Shown here piece after piece: positions 24,013-32,213 of a stretch of 64,000 bases of DNA (position 1 is its first letter; every line of letters starts with the position of its first letter). The DNA is taken from assembly GCA_049801375.1 (NCBI GenBank), contig JBARKJ010000046.1, forward strand, positions 24,520 to 88,519, given 5' to 3'. Origin of the DNA: JBARKJ01 sp049801375. GTDB taxonomy: Bacteria > Nitrospirota > JACRHJ01. The translations under genes were made by a program, and so were the position numbers. The notes below the pieces were generated by a model. That model did not search any database, was not told the origin of the DNA, and saw only the letters and a program-made list of their open reading frames with translations.

Positions 24013-25221
24013 TTACCTAGGCTTTCCGATTAAAAGGCAGGCGTTTACCCCGCCCCGCCCGATGGAATTTATAATGATATCCTGCTGATCGAACTTCTTT
24101 GTTCCGCCGCCGTTAAAGAAATCAAATTCCGGATCAAGCACTTTGAGGGTCGGCGTCTCACCTCTACCAAGCGCCATGCAGGCAAGTGCCGTGTCGAGCG
24201 CGCCGGACGCCCCTAATAAATTCCCAGTCTGCGGCTTCGGCGAATAAACCGGCAGTTCACTTGCCCTGTTTCCGAATATTTTTAAAAGGGCCCTTCCCTC
24301 GGATAAATCTGCTTCCTTCCCCGCATTCGCGGATGGGATAGCCATCCCGATTTCGGATGGAGAGATAGCGGCCTGCCGCATCGCGAATCCGATGGCGCGG
24401 GCCATGCCTTCGCCTGAGGGGTCCGGCATAGTCGGATGGACACCGTCGCTGGTAAACCCGAAACCTTTTACTTCCGCGTATATTCTGGCCCCCCTCGCGG
24501 CTGCCTTTTCCATATCTTCGATGACGAGTACGGCCGCCCCTTCGCCGATTATATATCCGTCCCGGCTCTTACTGAAGGGCCTGTAGCTCCCGGTCTGGCT
24601 GAGCTCCCCGGATGTATTGCAACACAGAAGCGCGTAAGGCGATACCGGGGCTTCGGTGCCGCCAGCTAACATCACGTCCGCCTTGTCCGTTTGAATGGCT
24701 CGCGCGGCGTAAGCGATAGCTAGATGCGAACTTGCTATGTCGGAAATTATGGTCTTGGAAAAACCTTTTATGCCGTAGAAGATGGATATCTGGCCCTGCG
24801 GCGCCGCCGGGAACCATGCGGTTGCCTGGTACGGGCTGACTTCCCGAAGGCCGTGCTTCCAGAGGTCCCGCAGTTCCTCCTCCGCAAAAGCCCAGCCGCC
24901 CAGGGCGTTGCCGAAGGCTATCCCGACACGGTCTTTGTCCTCGGCGTCAAGGTTAATCCCGCTGTCTTTAATCGCCCCGTCGGTGGCTGAGAGCGCCATG
25001 TGCGAGAACCTGTCCAGCTTCTTAAGTAGCCGCTTGGAAAATATCTCTTCTCCGCCAAGATTATTTACCAACCCCGCGTGACGGGACGGATAGCGCGAAG
25101 CGTCAAAGCGGCTGATCTCGCCCGTGAAGCCATCGCCCGAGGAGAGCCTGTCGAATAATTCTTCAGGCGAATTGCCAGCCGGGCTCACTACCCCGATGCC
25201 TGTTATGACCGCGCGTCTCAT
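24013..25221 (-). CDS. Ketosynthase beta / chain-length factor of a type II polyketide synthase
   Basis: 402-residue ketosynthase homologue without its catalytic residues. At the position of the active-site Cys lies SDIASSH (I162 in place of the Gln usual in chain-length factors); the first His motif is AIPSANAG and the second PKPQTGNLLG, so both His are gone. The segment SPYQATAWFPAAPQGQISI at ~129-147 and GGWAFAEEELRDLW at ~108-121 are characteristic of chain-length factors such as that of actinorhodin. ATG 25221 overlaps the KS-alpha stop (ATGA). It should form the KS-alpha/beta heterodimer that sets chain length; W110 lies in the region reported to gate the tunnel. Confidence 0.9.
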   Translation of the reverse strand: MRRAVITGIGVVSPAGNSPEELFDRLSSGDGFTGEISRFDASRYPSRHAGLVNNLGGEEIFSKRLLKKLDRFSHMALSATDGAIKDSGINLDAEDKDRVGIAFGNALGGWAFAEEELRDLWKHGLREVSPYQATAWFPAAPQGQISIFYGIKGFSKTIISDIASSHLAIAYAARAIQTDKADVMLAGGTEAPVSPYALLCCNTSGELSQTGSYRPFSKSRDGYIIGEGAAVLVIEDMEKAAARGARIYAEVKGFGFTSDGVHPTMPDPSGEGMARAIGFAMRQAAISPSEIGMAIPSANAGKEADLSEGRALLKIFGNRASELPVYSPKPQTGNLLGASGALDTALACMALGRGETPTLKVLDPEFDFFNGGGTKKFDQQDIIINSIGRGGVNACLLIGKPR

Positions 25222-26474
25222 GCCCGCCTCAAGACCATTGACGAATGGATCCCGGAGAACCCGCTGCTCGTTTTTATCACCACGTCCACCTTTTTCTCCC
25301 GCGCCCAGTTCGGCACATAATCTAAGTCGCATGCAGGGTCGGGCTCACGGTAATTCACCGTCGGCGGGATAATGCCCCGCTCCATCACCATCGCCGAAAG
25401 CGCTAGCTCGATGGCGTTCGCCGCGGAAAGCGGATGTCCTATCATGGACTTGATGGAACTGACGGGCACCCGAAAGGCATGTTCCTTAAGCGCGGTCTTT
25501 ATCGCGTTCGTCTCGAAGACATCGTTCTGTTCCGTGGAGCTTCCATGAGAGCTTATGTAATCAACGTCATCGGCGTTGACCCGCGCCTCGTCCATAGCCA
25601 TTTTTATAGACCGGGCAAGGGCCTCGCCGTCCGGCGGTAAATCCGTCATGTGATACGCATTGGATGTGGAGCCGAAACCTGCTATCTCCGCATATATCTT
25701 CGCACCGCGCTTCGCCGCGTGCCCGTATTCCTCCAGTACCAGTATCCCCGCGCCCTCGGCCAGGACAAACCCGTTCCTCGTCCTGTCGAAAGGACGAGAC
25801 GCCGCCCCGGGGTCGTCATTATGCTTCGAGAGCGCCTTTATTACATCGAATGCGGCAAGGGCTATCGGCGTAATCGGGGCCTCGGACGCGCCGGTTATCA
25901 TCATGTCGCATAAGCCGAGTTGGATATTTTCATACGCATAGGCCACCGAATCCGTCCCGGCCGTGCAGCCGGTGGATATGACGCACGCACCGCCTTTTAA
26001 GCCATAGCGCGCGGCTATGAAGTTGGCGGGAGAATTGAATATGGACGCATCATACAGATACGGCGACGCGAGGCCCGGGTCAATCGGCTCATGCCCGTTC
26101 CGGGTCACGCGCAGGAACTCCTCCTCCATCCATTTCGTCCCGCATATGGCGTTAGCCAGCGCCACTCCGCACCGCTCACGATCCAGGCCGCCGAATTCCA
26201 GCCCGGCGTCCTCCACTGCCAGCTTCGCCCCGGCCAGGGCGAACTGCAGATAGCGGTCCATCCCCGAGGCCTCTTCAGACGAGATGCCGAAGACGGCGGG
26301 GTTGAACCCCTTCACTTCCGCCGCGACCTTCGAAAGGAACTCGGAGGTATCGAATGCGGTAATAAGCCCGGTCTGCGTCCGCGCGTTTATCATGGAATCC
26401 CAGAAGGCGTCTTTACCGATGCCTCCCGGCGCGATAACGCCCAGGCCTGTTATGACGACCCTGCGGAGATTCAA
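25218..26474 (-). CDS. Ketosynthase alpha of a type II polyketide synthase
   Basis: 418-residue beta-ketoacyl synthase with an intact triad: Cys170 in STGCTAGTDSVAYA, His310 in SSHGSSTEQND and His347 in SSIKSMIGHPLSA. The STGC(T/S)xGxDSV and HGSxTxQND signatures mark aromatic polyketide KS-alpha rather than FabF. Start is TTG 26474, overlapping the upstream stop as TTGA, with two GGAGGG-like sites just before it. With the chain-length factor it condenses malonyl-ACP units into a poly-beta-ketone; malonyl transfer is presumably by FabD encoded elsewhere, since no acyltransferase is in the cluster. Confidence 0.92.
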   Translation of the reverse strand: MNLRRVVITGLGVIAPGGIGKDAFWDSMINARTQTGLITAFDTSEFLSKVAAEVKGFNPAVFGISSEEASGMDRYLQFALAGAKLAVEDAGLEFGGLDRERCGVALANAICGTKWMEEEFLRVTRNGHEPIDPGLASPYLYDASIFNSPANFIAARYGLKGGACVISTGCTAGTDSVAYAYENIQLGLCDMMITGASEAPITPIALAAFDVIKALSKHNDDPGAASRPFDRTRNGFVLAEGAGILVLEEYGHAAKRGAKIYAEIAGFGSTSNAYHMTDLPPDGEALARSIKMAMDEARVNADDVDYISSHGSSTEQNDVFETNAIKTALKEHAFRVPVSSIKSMIGHPLSAANAIELALSAMVMERGIIPPTVNYREPDPACDLDYVPNWAREKKVDVVIKTSSGFSGIHSSMVLRRA

Positions 26475-26740
26475 CCCTCCACCCTCCTGACCTTGAACCG
26501 CACATACCCGCCGTCCGGGCAGGTTACGGTGTTGATGGAATTCGGGTCTTCCATGAAGGGGTACTTCGCACCGAAGTTCAGGGCGAAGAGCACCGGGAAC
26601 AGCGTATGGTATGCCGCGCCGCAGAAACCTTCCGGCGTCCGAAGTCCCAGGACCTCCACCTCCTGGCCCCGCTCGTATTTATAAAAACACGGCCCGGAAA
26701 CTTCCTCGACCGATATAACCATTTTTTTGGGATTTGCCAT
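26471..26740 (-). CDS. TIGR04076-like small protein, copy 2
   Basis: 89-residue protein of unknown function, similar to TIGR04076 family members. Shared motif with the neighbouring copy: a GFC..AYH.LFP core (GFCGAAYHTLFPVLFA), FGAKYPF, then a TCPDGG..RFKVRR tail. Two Cys and one His in the core might bind metal or act catalytically. ATG 26740 shares one base with the preceding stop and the stop overlaps the KS-alpha start, so it is tightly coupled to the synthase. Confidence 0.72.
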   Translation of the reverse strand: MANPKKMVISVEEVSGPCFYKYERGQEVEVLGLRTPEGFCGAAYHTLFPVLFALNFGAKYPFMEDPNSINTVTCPDGGYVRFKVRRVEG

Positions 26741-27003
26741 TATAATTTCCTCACCTTGAACGTCAGTTTCCCACCGTCCGGGCATGTCGTCCTGACGCAA
26801 CCTTCCCCATCCTTGAAAGGGAATTCCGCGCCGAATGTCCAGGCATAAATAATCGGGAATAGCGAATGATACGCCCCGGCGCAGAAGCCGTCGGGCGGCG
26901 TCACGAAGTCCTTTACCTCAAAAGAATCACCCGCTTTATATCCCTTGAAACATTCTTTTTGAAGACTGTCCACCGTCAGCAGAAAACCCGGAAACTCCAT
27001 CAT
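26740..27003 (-). CDS. TIGR04076-like small protein, copy 1
   Basis: 87 residues, homologous to the next gene: GFCAGAYHSLFPIIYA, FGAEFPF and a TCPDGGKLTFKVRK tail. The two differ widely outside these motifs, so the duplication is old. Overlap with the PanE-like stop at 27000-27003 couples it to that gene. No function is known to me; presence in a polyketide operon suggests a role with aromatic intermediates or with a metal cofactor. Confidence 0.72.
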   Translation of the reverse strand: MMEFPGFLLTVDSLQKECFKGYKAGDSFEVKDFVTPPDGFCAGAYHSLFPIIYAWTFGAEFPFKDGEGCVRTTCPDGGKLTFKVRKL

Positions 27004-27998
27004 AAGCCTAACCTCGTTAGCATCTCTTCCGTTGATAGAAATTGATTTGTTTTTTCGATTTCCCTGACCAGCTCCGCCGCTTTTGAATTCAACTTTGCCT
27101 CCCGCCCCATCTCAAGCGCCACCCTCGCGACTTCGCCGTTTAAATAATCCACCTCCGACGAGCGGCCCCGCATGACGCTCTGCAGGACGGAGCCTGGAAG
27201 GGGGAGGTGGGAAAGGCCCCGCATGATATTGCCATATATCTGCGCCCCCACTTCCTCCGGGGCGTATAGCAGCGATTTCAACTTCTCCAGAGGCAGGTTC
27301 GGGAGGTCGGCCATCTCCATCCCTCCCGCTTCAAAAACCTCCCATGCTTCGCGCATCATCGACAGCCCCAATATGCATATCCTTTTATCCGAAAACGTCT
27401 CCTGCAGGTTCTTCCCCAGTACGCAGGCAAGCGCGTTATTCAGGTTCAGTACGAGCTTCGCGCGGTGCATGGCCTGGATGTTGCCGGCTACGCGCACTTC
27501 TAAAGACCCGGCCATGATACTCTTCGCCTTATCGACAATGCCGCCGCCGTCCGGGCCGAACGCCTTGCCTATAACCAGGCCGCCGGGAAAGTTATACGTT
27601 ACATGCCCCGGCTCTTTATATGTCGCCCCGAACATAACGACCGAAGAAATGATTCGCTCGCTGCCAAGGATGCTTCCGGCTATCTCGTCGGCCATCAGGC
27701 CGTTCTGCATCGTCAGCGCCGGAAAATCACCCATGCCTGCAATCTGAGTACACGCCGTTTCCAGGTCCTGCGTCTTTACCGCGAGGAGGGCCAGGTCGGG
27801 AATGAACTCCAGCGACCTTGCGGCATATATGACAAAGTTATTCCTTGCCGAAATGCCGTCAAGCGACAGGCCTTCGCGGTTAATCGCCCGGACCTGGCGC
27901 GGGTCGCGGCTGACAAGGGTAACAGCGTGTCCCTTCTCATGGAGCAGCGCCCCCGCAACACACCCGATAGCCCCCGCGCCGATTACCGCTATTTTCAT
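27000..27998 (-). CDS. 2-dehydropantoate 2-reductase (PanE/ApbA) family reductase
   Basis: 332-residue NAD(P)H-dependent reductase. The N-terminal IAVIGAGAIGCVAGALL motif, the LLAVKTQD and LTMQNGL motifs and the all-helical C-terminal half are those of the ketopantoate reductase family. In pantothenate synthesis PanE reduces ketopantoate, but the operon position, next to polyketide synthase genes and AOR, makes a keto-reduction in that pathway more likely. A general panE function cannot be ruled out. Confidence 0.75.
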   Translation of the reverse strand: MKIAVIGAGAIGCVAGALLHEKGHAVTLVSRDPRQVRAINREGLSLDGISARNNFVIYAARSLEFIPDLALLAVKTQDLETACTQIAGMGDFPALTMQNGLMADEIAGSILGSERIISSVVMFGATYKEPGHVTYNFPGGLVIGKAFGPDGGGIVDKAKSIMAGSLEVRVAGNIQAMHRAKLVLNLNNALACVLGKNLQETFSDKRICILGLSMMREAWEVFEAGGMEMADLPNLPLEKLKSLLYAPEEVGAQIYGNIMRGLSHLPLPGSVLQSVMRGRSSEVDYLNGEVARVALEMGREAKLNSKAAELVREIEKTNQFLSTEEMLTRLGL

Positions 27999-28071
27999 AG
28001 TTTTCCTGAATCCGGATTTATAACATTAAGTCTTAAAAGTATTTTCAGATTCCGCCCAACCGGGATAACTG

Positions 28072-29937
28072 TTAATGAGGTTTTCCTGTTTTAACGTCCC
28101 AGCCGTGGCAGGCGTAATATTCGTCCAGCATCCCGTCGTACAAATCCCGGTCGAGCTTCATCGTTCGAGATTCGTCGTCCAGCCCGTCCTGCCATATGAG
28201 CGGCTCGAAATACCTCATGGGCGGGTAATCGTCTTTCCGCCCCACGCCCTCGTGGCAAATGAACCTGCGCTCCACATCCGTTATAGCGTGTCCCGCCGCG
28301 AATACCTCTTCCGGCGCCATCTCCATTCCGCTGCCCTTCCTGATGAGGTCGCTGAATACATTGAAGCCGAATACGCCCGGCTCCGGCAAGGTGTGGAAGG
28401 CCAGGAGCTTGCACAGCCCCAGCGCGTCGAAGAGCGCTAGATAACTTTCCCACCACCAGACCACCCGGCCCTTGCCGCCATATTTCAGCGGGTCCGGCTC
28501 CACCGGCCCGCCATAAATTCCCGCCAGAAATTCCTTATCGAATTCGAACGCCTCCCAGGGACAGCGGCTTCGGAGGTGGTCTGCACCGCGGGTTGCGGTG
28601 GAGACTCCAAGGGCGAACGCCTTGATGAACCGGAGGTCTACCGGGTCCGACTGCGGGAGGCCCTTCACCCAGATCATGCGTCCGGCCGAGTCCTTTCCGA
28701 ATTGAGCCGACGCCGCCGATGCGCCGTTAGCAAGGACGTCTCCAAACCCTCTGCGGTATGCAATATCCTCCAGAAGCAGGGCGACCGTCTCCGGGTCGTT
28801 CCAGTCCAGCTTCATCCCGCCGGTCTCGGCGTCTCCGATAAAACCTTCTTTATACAATTCTATTGCCCACGCTATTATGTTGCCGGCGGAGCTTGCGTCT
28901 ATGCCGAGGCGGTTAAGCCTGTCGTTCAACATGAGTACCGCTTCGGAGGAATTTATCCCAAGCACCGGCCCCATATGTCCCATGATGCCGTATTCCGGAC
29001 CTTCGCCTGTCAGCCCGGCATGTTTTCCTTCAGTTATTTTATATGAATGCCTGCACGCCACCGCGCAGTGCCTGCATCCGCGTTTGCCCGAATAATATCG
29101 TGCTTCCAGCGTCTCCGGGCCAAGGTCCCCGGGCTCTTTCATTTTCGTCGAGAGGCCGTTATATGCCCGGCCCATCTCGATGTTCGTATTTATTACGTTA
29201 TATAGATGCGCCGTCCCGAAACGCGCAAGGTCCTGCGTAAGGAATTCCGTCCGAAGCTTCGAATTTATTTCGTGGGTAAGGGCAGCAAAACCGTCCGGGT
29301 CGTGCGGCTGGACCTTCCCGCCGTCGAGCGCCACAACCGCCTTCAAATTTTTTGCCCCCATCAGGCAGCCCATCCCGGTGCGGCCCGCGGCATTCTTTCT
29401 GCCGTGCATAACGCATGCGAAGCGGACGAGGTTCTCACCGGCCGGGCCTATGCACGCGATATGGGCCTTCACGCCATGCTCCTCTTTTATGACCTTTTGC
29501 GCTTCGACTGTGTCCATGCCCCAGACGTGCGAGGCTTCTTTTATTTCCGCAGCCGTCCCGTCGCCAATTTTTTTTATAAGAAGATAAACGGGTCTATCCG
29601 ACTTACCTGTGATGACCAGATGCCTGACGCCCGTGGAGGCTAAAGCGCACCCGAAATCCCCTCCGATATTCGCGTCTCCTAAAAGACCGCTCTCCGGGCT
29701 CTTGCCGGTGATGGTCAGTCTGGCGGATGACGGCCCCGGCATCCCGGTTAGCAGGCCCGCGCCGAATATCAACGGGTTCTCCGGGCTTAGAGGGTCCAGG
29801 CCTTTCTTTGTATTTTCAAAGAGCAGCGCGCTGTTTATCCCCCGCCCGCCGATGTAATTGCGAAGGAGGCTTTCCGGAAGGTCCTTTACTTCGGAGGCCC
29901 CGCCGCTTAGATCTATATATAAGATTTTATGGTTCAT
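28072..29937 (-). CDS. Aldehyde:ferredoxin oxidoreductase family protein (tungsten enzyme)
   Basis: 621-residue member of the AOR family, enzymes that hold a tungsto- (or molybdo-) bispterin and one 4Fe-4S cluster and act on aldehydes, carboxylates or, in benzoyl-CoA-type branches, aromatic rings. The N terminus YIDLSGG..., the GGRGINSALLF motif, SARLTITGKSP and the cluster motif CRHCAVACRH with a later Cys (GLCKLL) are present. Oxygen-sensitive chemistry of this kind implies an anaerobic pathway. It lies 73 bases before the PanE-like gene in the same direction. Substrate unknown; reduction of an acid or oxidation of an aldehyde on the polyketide is inferred. Confidence 0.88.
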   Translation of the reverse strand: MNHKILYIDLSGGASEVKDLPESLLRNYIGGRGINSALLFENTKKGLDPLSPENPLIFGAGLLTGMPGPSSARLTITGKSPESGLLGDANIGGDFGCALASTGVRHLVITGKSDRPVYLLIKKIGDGTAAEIKEASHVWGMDTVEAQKVIKEEHGVKAHIACIGPAGENLVRFACVMHGRKNAAGRTGMGCLMGAKNLKAVVALDGGKVQPHDPDGFAALTHEINSKLRTEFLTQDLARFGTAHLYNVINTNIEMGRAYNGLSTKMKEPGDLGPETLEARYYSGKRGCRHCAVACRHSYKITEGKHAGLTGEGPEYGIMGHMGPVLGINSSEAVLMLNDRLNRLGIDASSAGNIIAWAIELYKEGFIGDAETGGMKLDWNDPETVALLLEDIAYRRGFGDVLANGASAASAQFGKDSAGRMIWVKGLPQSDPVDLRFIKAFALGVSTATRGADHLRSRCPWEAFEFDKEFLAGIYGGPVEPDPLKYGGKGRVVWWWESYLALFDALGLCKLLAFHTLPEPGVFGFNVFSDLIRKGSGMEMAPEEVFAAGHAITDVERRFICHEGVGRKDDYPPMRYFEPLIWQDGLDDESRTMKLDRDLYDGMLDEYYACHGWDVKTGKPH

Positions 29938-29948
29938 GTTTTATACTT

Positions 29949-30044
29949 GTCACACCCGTGAAAACGGGTATCCGGGTGCCCCGGCGGGAATGACGGTCAG
30001 TCCCTTCTTAACCCCCTTTCTTAACATTAAGAAGGGGGGAAGAG
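29949..30044. repeat. Two dispersed-repeat modules between AOR and the PCP_red gene
   Basis: First module, 29949-29994: a GTCAC...AATGAC-bounded stretch with hairpin ACCCGT/ACGGGT (29954-29969). Second, 29999-30044: a near-perfect palindrome CCCCCTTTCTTAA / TTAAGAAGGGGGG (30012-30039). A related second-type module occurs near 51920-51952. No T-run follows on either strand, so these look like REP/MITE-type repeats, not terminators. Confidence 0.6.
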
Positions 30045-30049
30045 GAGAG

Positions 30050-30292
30050 TTATGCCGGCATATCGAATCCCGCGCTCCTGGCCGTGTCCCGCATACTATT
30101 CTGAAACGGCGCCGGGGTCTCTGCAATCAACGCAGCTACTATATGGTCCTCTTCGACCTGCGCCGCGCCGCGTTCCTGCGCGTATTCTTCCGCCTTCTTC
30201 CCCGCCAGTCTCTCCGCCATCTTCCGCTGAAAAAATGGGATCATAGATATCATTTTTTCAAATTTCGTCCGCGCCCCAGTCTCCCAGTCCAT
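30050..30292 (-). CDS. PCP_red-domain small protein
   Basis: 80 residues resembling the C-terminal domain found in protochlorophyllide reductase 57 kDa subunits (PCP_red): an IPFFQRKMAERLAG helix followed by EEYAQERGAAQVEEDHIVAAL. Stand-alone PCP_red proteins occur beside redox enzymes and probably bind or position cofactors or partners. ATG 30292 is preferred to the TTG one codon earlier because AAGGAG is spaced better; the start overlaps the SRPBCC stop (TGATG). Its partner here may be AOR or the U32 protein. Confidence 0.65.
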   Translation of the reverse strand: MDWETGARTKFEKMISMIPFFQRKMAERLAGKKAEEYAQERGAAQVEEDHIVAALIAETPAPFQNSMRDTARSAGFDMPA

Positions 30293-30813
30293 CAATGTCT
30301 CCTTATTAATGATTTGAAGAAACGTCTCCTGTCCTGCTCTTCAGGAGAAAGCCGATCCTCCTCTTGCTTCGAGACTTCAACACCCTCAAGGCTCGCCTTC
30401 AGAGAACGCAGAATCAGTTTTATATTATCGTCATGCATCCGCCGGTAAATGCGCGCCCACAAGATGCGGTTAAGATTCCCGACTATTTCGTAGTCCATCA
30501 GGAAATGGACCTCGTTGAACCCCCGGTTGGGAATTATATATACCTTGTCCGTGCCCTTGAACATCCCGTTGATGAATTTCCTTGAGACCTCGCGTCCGGG
30601 CGTGATTGAAGTCACCTCGACGTCCCATTCCGGCGCGAACGGCCTGTGCACTTTCTGATGGAATATCGTGCCGACCTTTATCTCTCCCTTTTCTTCGCGG
30701 CTGTACTTCATGGGCGATTCATCAGGCCACCAGGAACTCTCGCCCCAGAGGATAACTTGTTCGAATATCTTTTCATGCGGCGCCTGTATCTCCACGAAGT
30801 GGTGGTTCAGCAA
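30292..30813 (-). CDS. SRPBCC-family protein (second START-like protein of the cluster)
   Basis: 173 residues with an N-terminal SRPBCC-type domain (FVEIQAPHEKIFEQVILW, then VEVTSITPGREVSRKF and a FNEVHFLMDYEI strand) and a charged C-terminal helix. It differs in sequence from the TcmN-type aromatase/cyclase, so it is not a simple duplicate. START-like proteins bind hydrophobic ligands and in polyketide clusters may cyclise or carry intermediates. The TTG start at 30813 overlaps the U32 gene end by 7 bases. Confidence 0.65.
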   Translation of the reverse strand: MLNHHFVEIQAPHEKIFEQVILWGESSWWPDESPMKYSREEKGEIKVGTIFHQKVHRPFAPEWDVEVTSITPGREVSRKFINGMFKGTDKVYIIPNRGFNEVHFLMDYEIVGNLNRILWARIYRRMHDDNIKLILRSLKASLEGVEVSKQEEDRLSPEEQDRRRFFKSLIRRH

Positions 30814-32213
30814 TTCTTAAGCTCCGCGATCTTGTCCTCTACCAGCTTCTTGAACGGGGCGGGGGTAACCCTCTGCCATGCGGCGTAAATATCGTCCAGG
30901 CTCACTTTCCCGCCGTTTACATTTACCTCCGCGGACACTTTTTTCCCGGCGGTCGAACGGAAAATCGCGGGTACGAAATCAATGAGTTTTTTATGAGCCG
31001 TCTGCGCTTCGGAGTCCCATTCGCCCGCCGTCGGCTCCGGCTCTTCCCGGTAAATCTCGCCGGAAACGAGCGACTCCAAAAGCGCCTCGTACCTCCCTGC
31101 AACCTCCCCCGTCAGCGCCTTGTCCACCGTAAGCGCCCTCTTGGCGATCAGGGCGCAGTACCCGCACTCTTCGCAGTCACTCGTCGCGCAGTCCTTGGTC
31201 TTGAAGAAGCTTAAGAAGTTTGACGGGACCTTCGAGTTATCCAGGACCAGGCCTTCCGTCACCGGGTAATCCGTGATATCCGCGAACTCCATCAATTTAG
31301 ACGTATTTATATATTCATCCCTCAGGAGATACTTTACATTCGCGGGCAGGAACGCCTTCTTGCGGGGAAGGTTCAGAAGCTCCACGAGGTTCCCGTCAAA
31401 CCGCCTGTCGGTATATGCCTTCAGGTACGACAGCAGCGTCTCGGTGGTCTTGTAACGGTCTATGATCTTAAGGCAATCAATGCCTATCATCTCGTAATCT
31501 TCCACGTCCTCGGGGCGTATCCAGCGTATCTTTATCAACTCCGCCGGGTTTTTTATCTTGTCCTTCGTGCAGGAGAAATAGCAGTGGTCAACAAGGAAGC
31601 CTTCGGAGGAATGATTACCCTGGGAGCCGTGTGTCATGACGTTCGCGTGGTAGAAAGAGCGCGGACATCCGTACAGGCAGCCGGGGTTGGCGATAAGGAT
31701 AAGCTTGCACTTTACCGCTTTCCGGATGGCCTCCAGGGTTTTAAAATCACGGTTTATCTCCTCGGACAGCACGATAGCGTCCGCGCCCATCTCCTCCCAG
31801 TACTGGGCCTTCCGTACGCTCTCCACCCGCGCCCAGGAAGATACTACGGCTTTCAGGGCCGGATAATGTTTTTTGATTATCTGGAAGAGGTAGGGTATTG
31901 TGACCGTCACCCAGTCCGCGGAGGTCGCCTGCACCCATTCGACATGACGGAGTATCTTTTCGAACTCGTCTTTTCTGTACTCCCTGTTATCGAGACAGGA
32001 GGCATTCAGCAGGAAGTTGAAAGAATGCCCTGCTTCGCGTGCGGCTGCGATATATTTTTCGGCGTCGGCTTCCGTCACTTCCGGGGCGACGAAAGACGCC
32101 CTGCCCCCCGCGATAAGGCTTCCGGGGATGCCGCCGAACAGCTCCACCTTCGGGGAGCCTTCCAGCCCTTCAAGGAGCGCGGGATCCCAATTACATGCCA
32201 GTTCGAATTTCAT
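30807..32213 (-). CDS. Peptidase U32-family Fe-S protein (possible oxygen-independent hydroxylase)
   Basis: 468-residue U32-family protein. Four Cys are arranged as CLYGC and, some 30 residues on, CYFSC, in the region where UbiU/UbiV and tRNA-modifying U32 proteins bind a 4Fe-4S cluster; NPGCLYGCPRSFYHA is close to the family core. Cys-rich CATSDCEECGYC follows further downstream. U32 proteins UbiU/UbiV hydroxylate the ubiquinone ring without O2 using prephenate as oxygen donor. A similar anaerobic hydroxylation of an aromatic polyketide is inferred, not shown. Starts at ATG 32213, overlapping the PadR stop (ATGA). Confidence 0.75.
   Translation of the reverse strand: MKFELACNWDPALLEGLEGSPKVELFGGIPGSLIAGGRASFVAPEVTEADAEKYIAAAREAGHSFNFLLNASCLDNREYRKDEFEKILRHVEWVQATSADWVTVTIPYLFQIIKKHYPALKAVVSSWARVESVRKAQYWEEMGADAIVLSEEINRDFKTLEAIRKAVKCKLILIANPGCLYGCPRSFYHANVMTHGSQGNHSSEGFLVDHCYFSCTKDKIKNPAELIKIRWIRPEDVEDYEMIGIDCLKIIDRYKTTETLLSYLKAYTDRRFDGNLVELLNLPRKKAFLPANVKYLLRDEYINTSKLMEFADITDYPVTEGLVLDNSKVPSNFLSFFKTKDCATSDCEECGYCALIAKRALTVDKALTGEVAGRYEALLESLVSGEIYREEPEPTAGEWDSEAQTAHKKLIDFVPAIFRSTAGKKVSAEVNVNGGKVSLDDIYAAWQRVTPAPFKKLVEDKIAELKNC

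Noticed and set aside
24013..26474. The two ketosynthase genes read as ordinary fatty acid synthase FabF
   Set aside because: The second lacks all three catalytic residues and has chain-length-factor motifs; the first has KS-alpha rather than FabF signatures, and a TcmN-type aromatase follows.
18249..29937. Ladderane or aryl polyene pathway
   Set aside because: Ladderane clusters share FabF-like and desaturase-like genes but not a TcmN aromatase and chain-length factor; aryl polyene clusters need dehydratases and ketoreductases that are absent here.
30807..32213. U32 protein read as a secreted collagenase
   Set aside because: No signal peptide, four-Cys cluster motif present, and it is coupled to biosynthetic genes.
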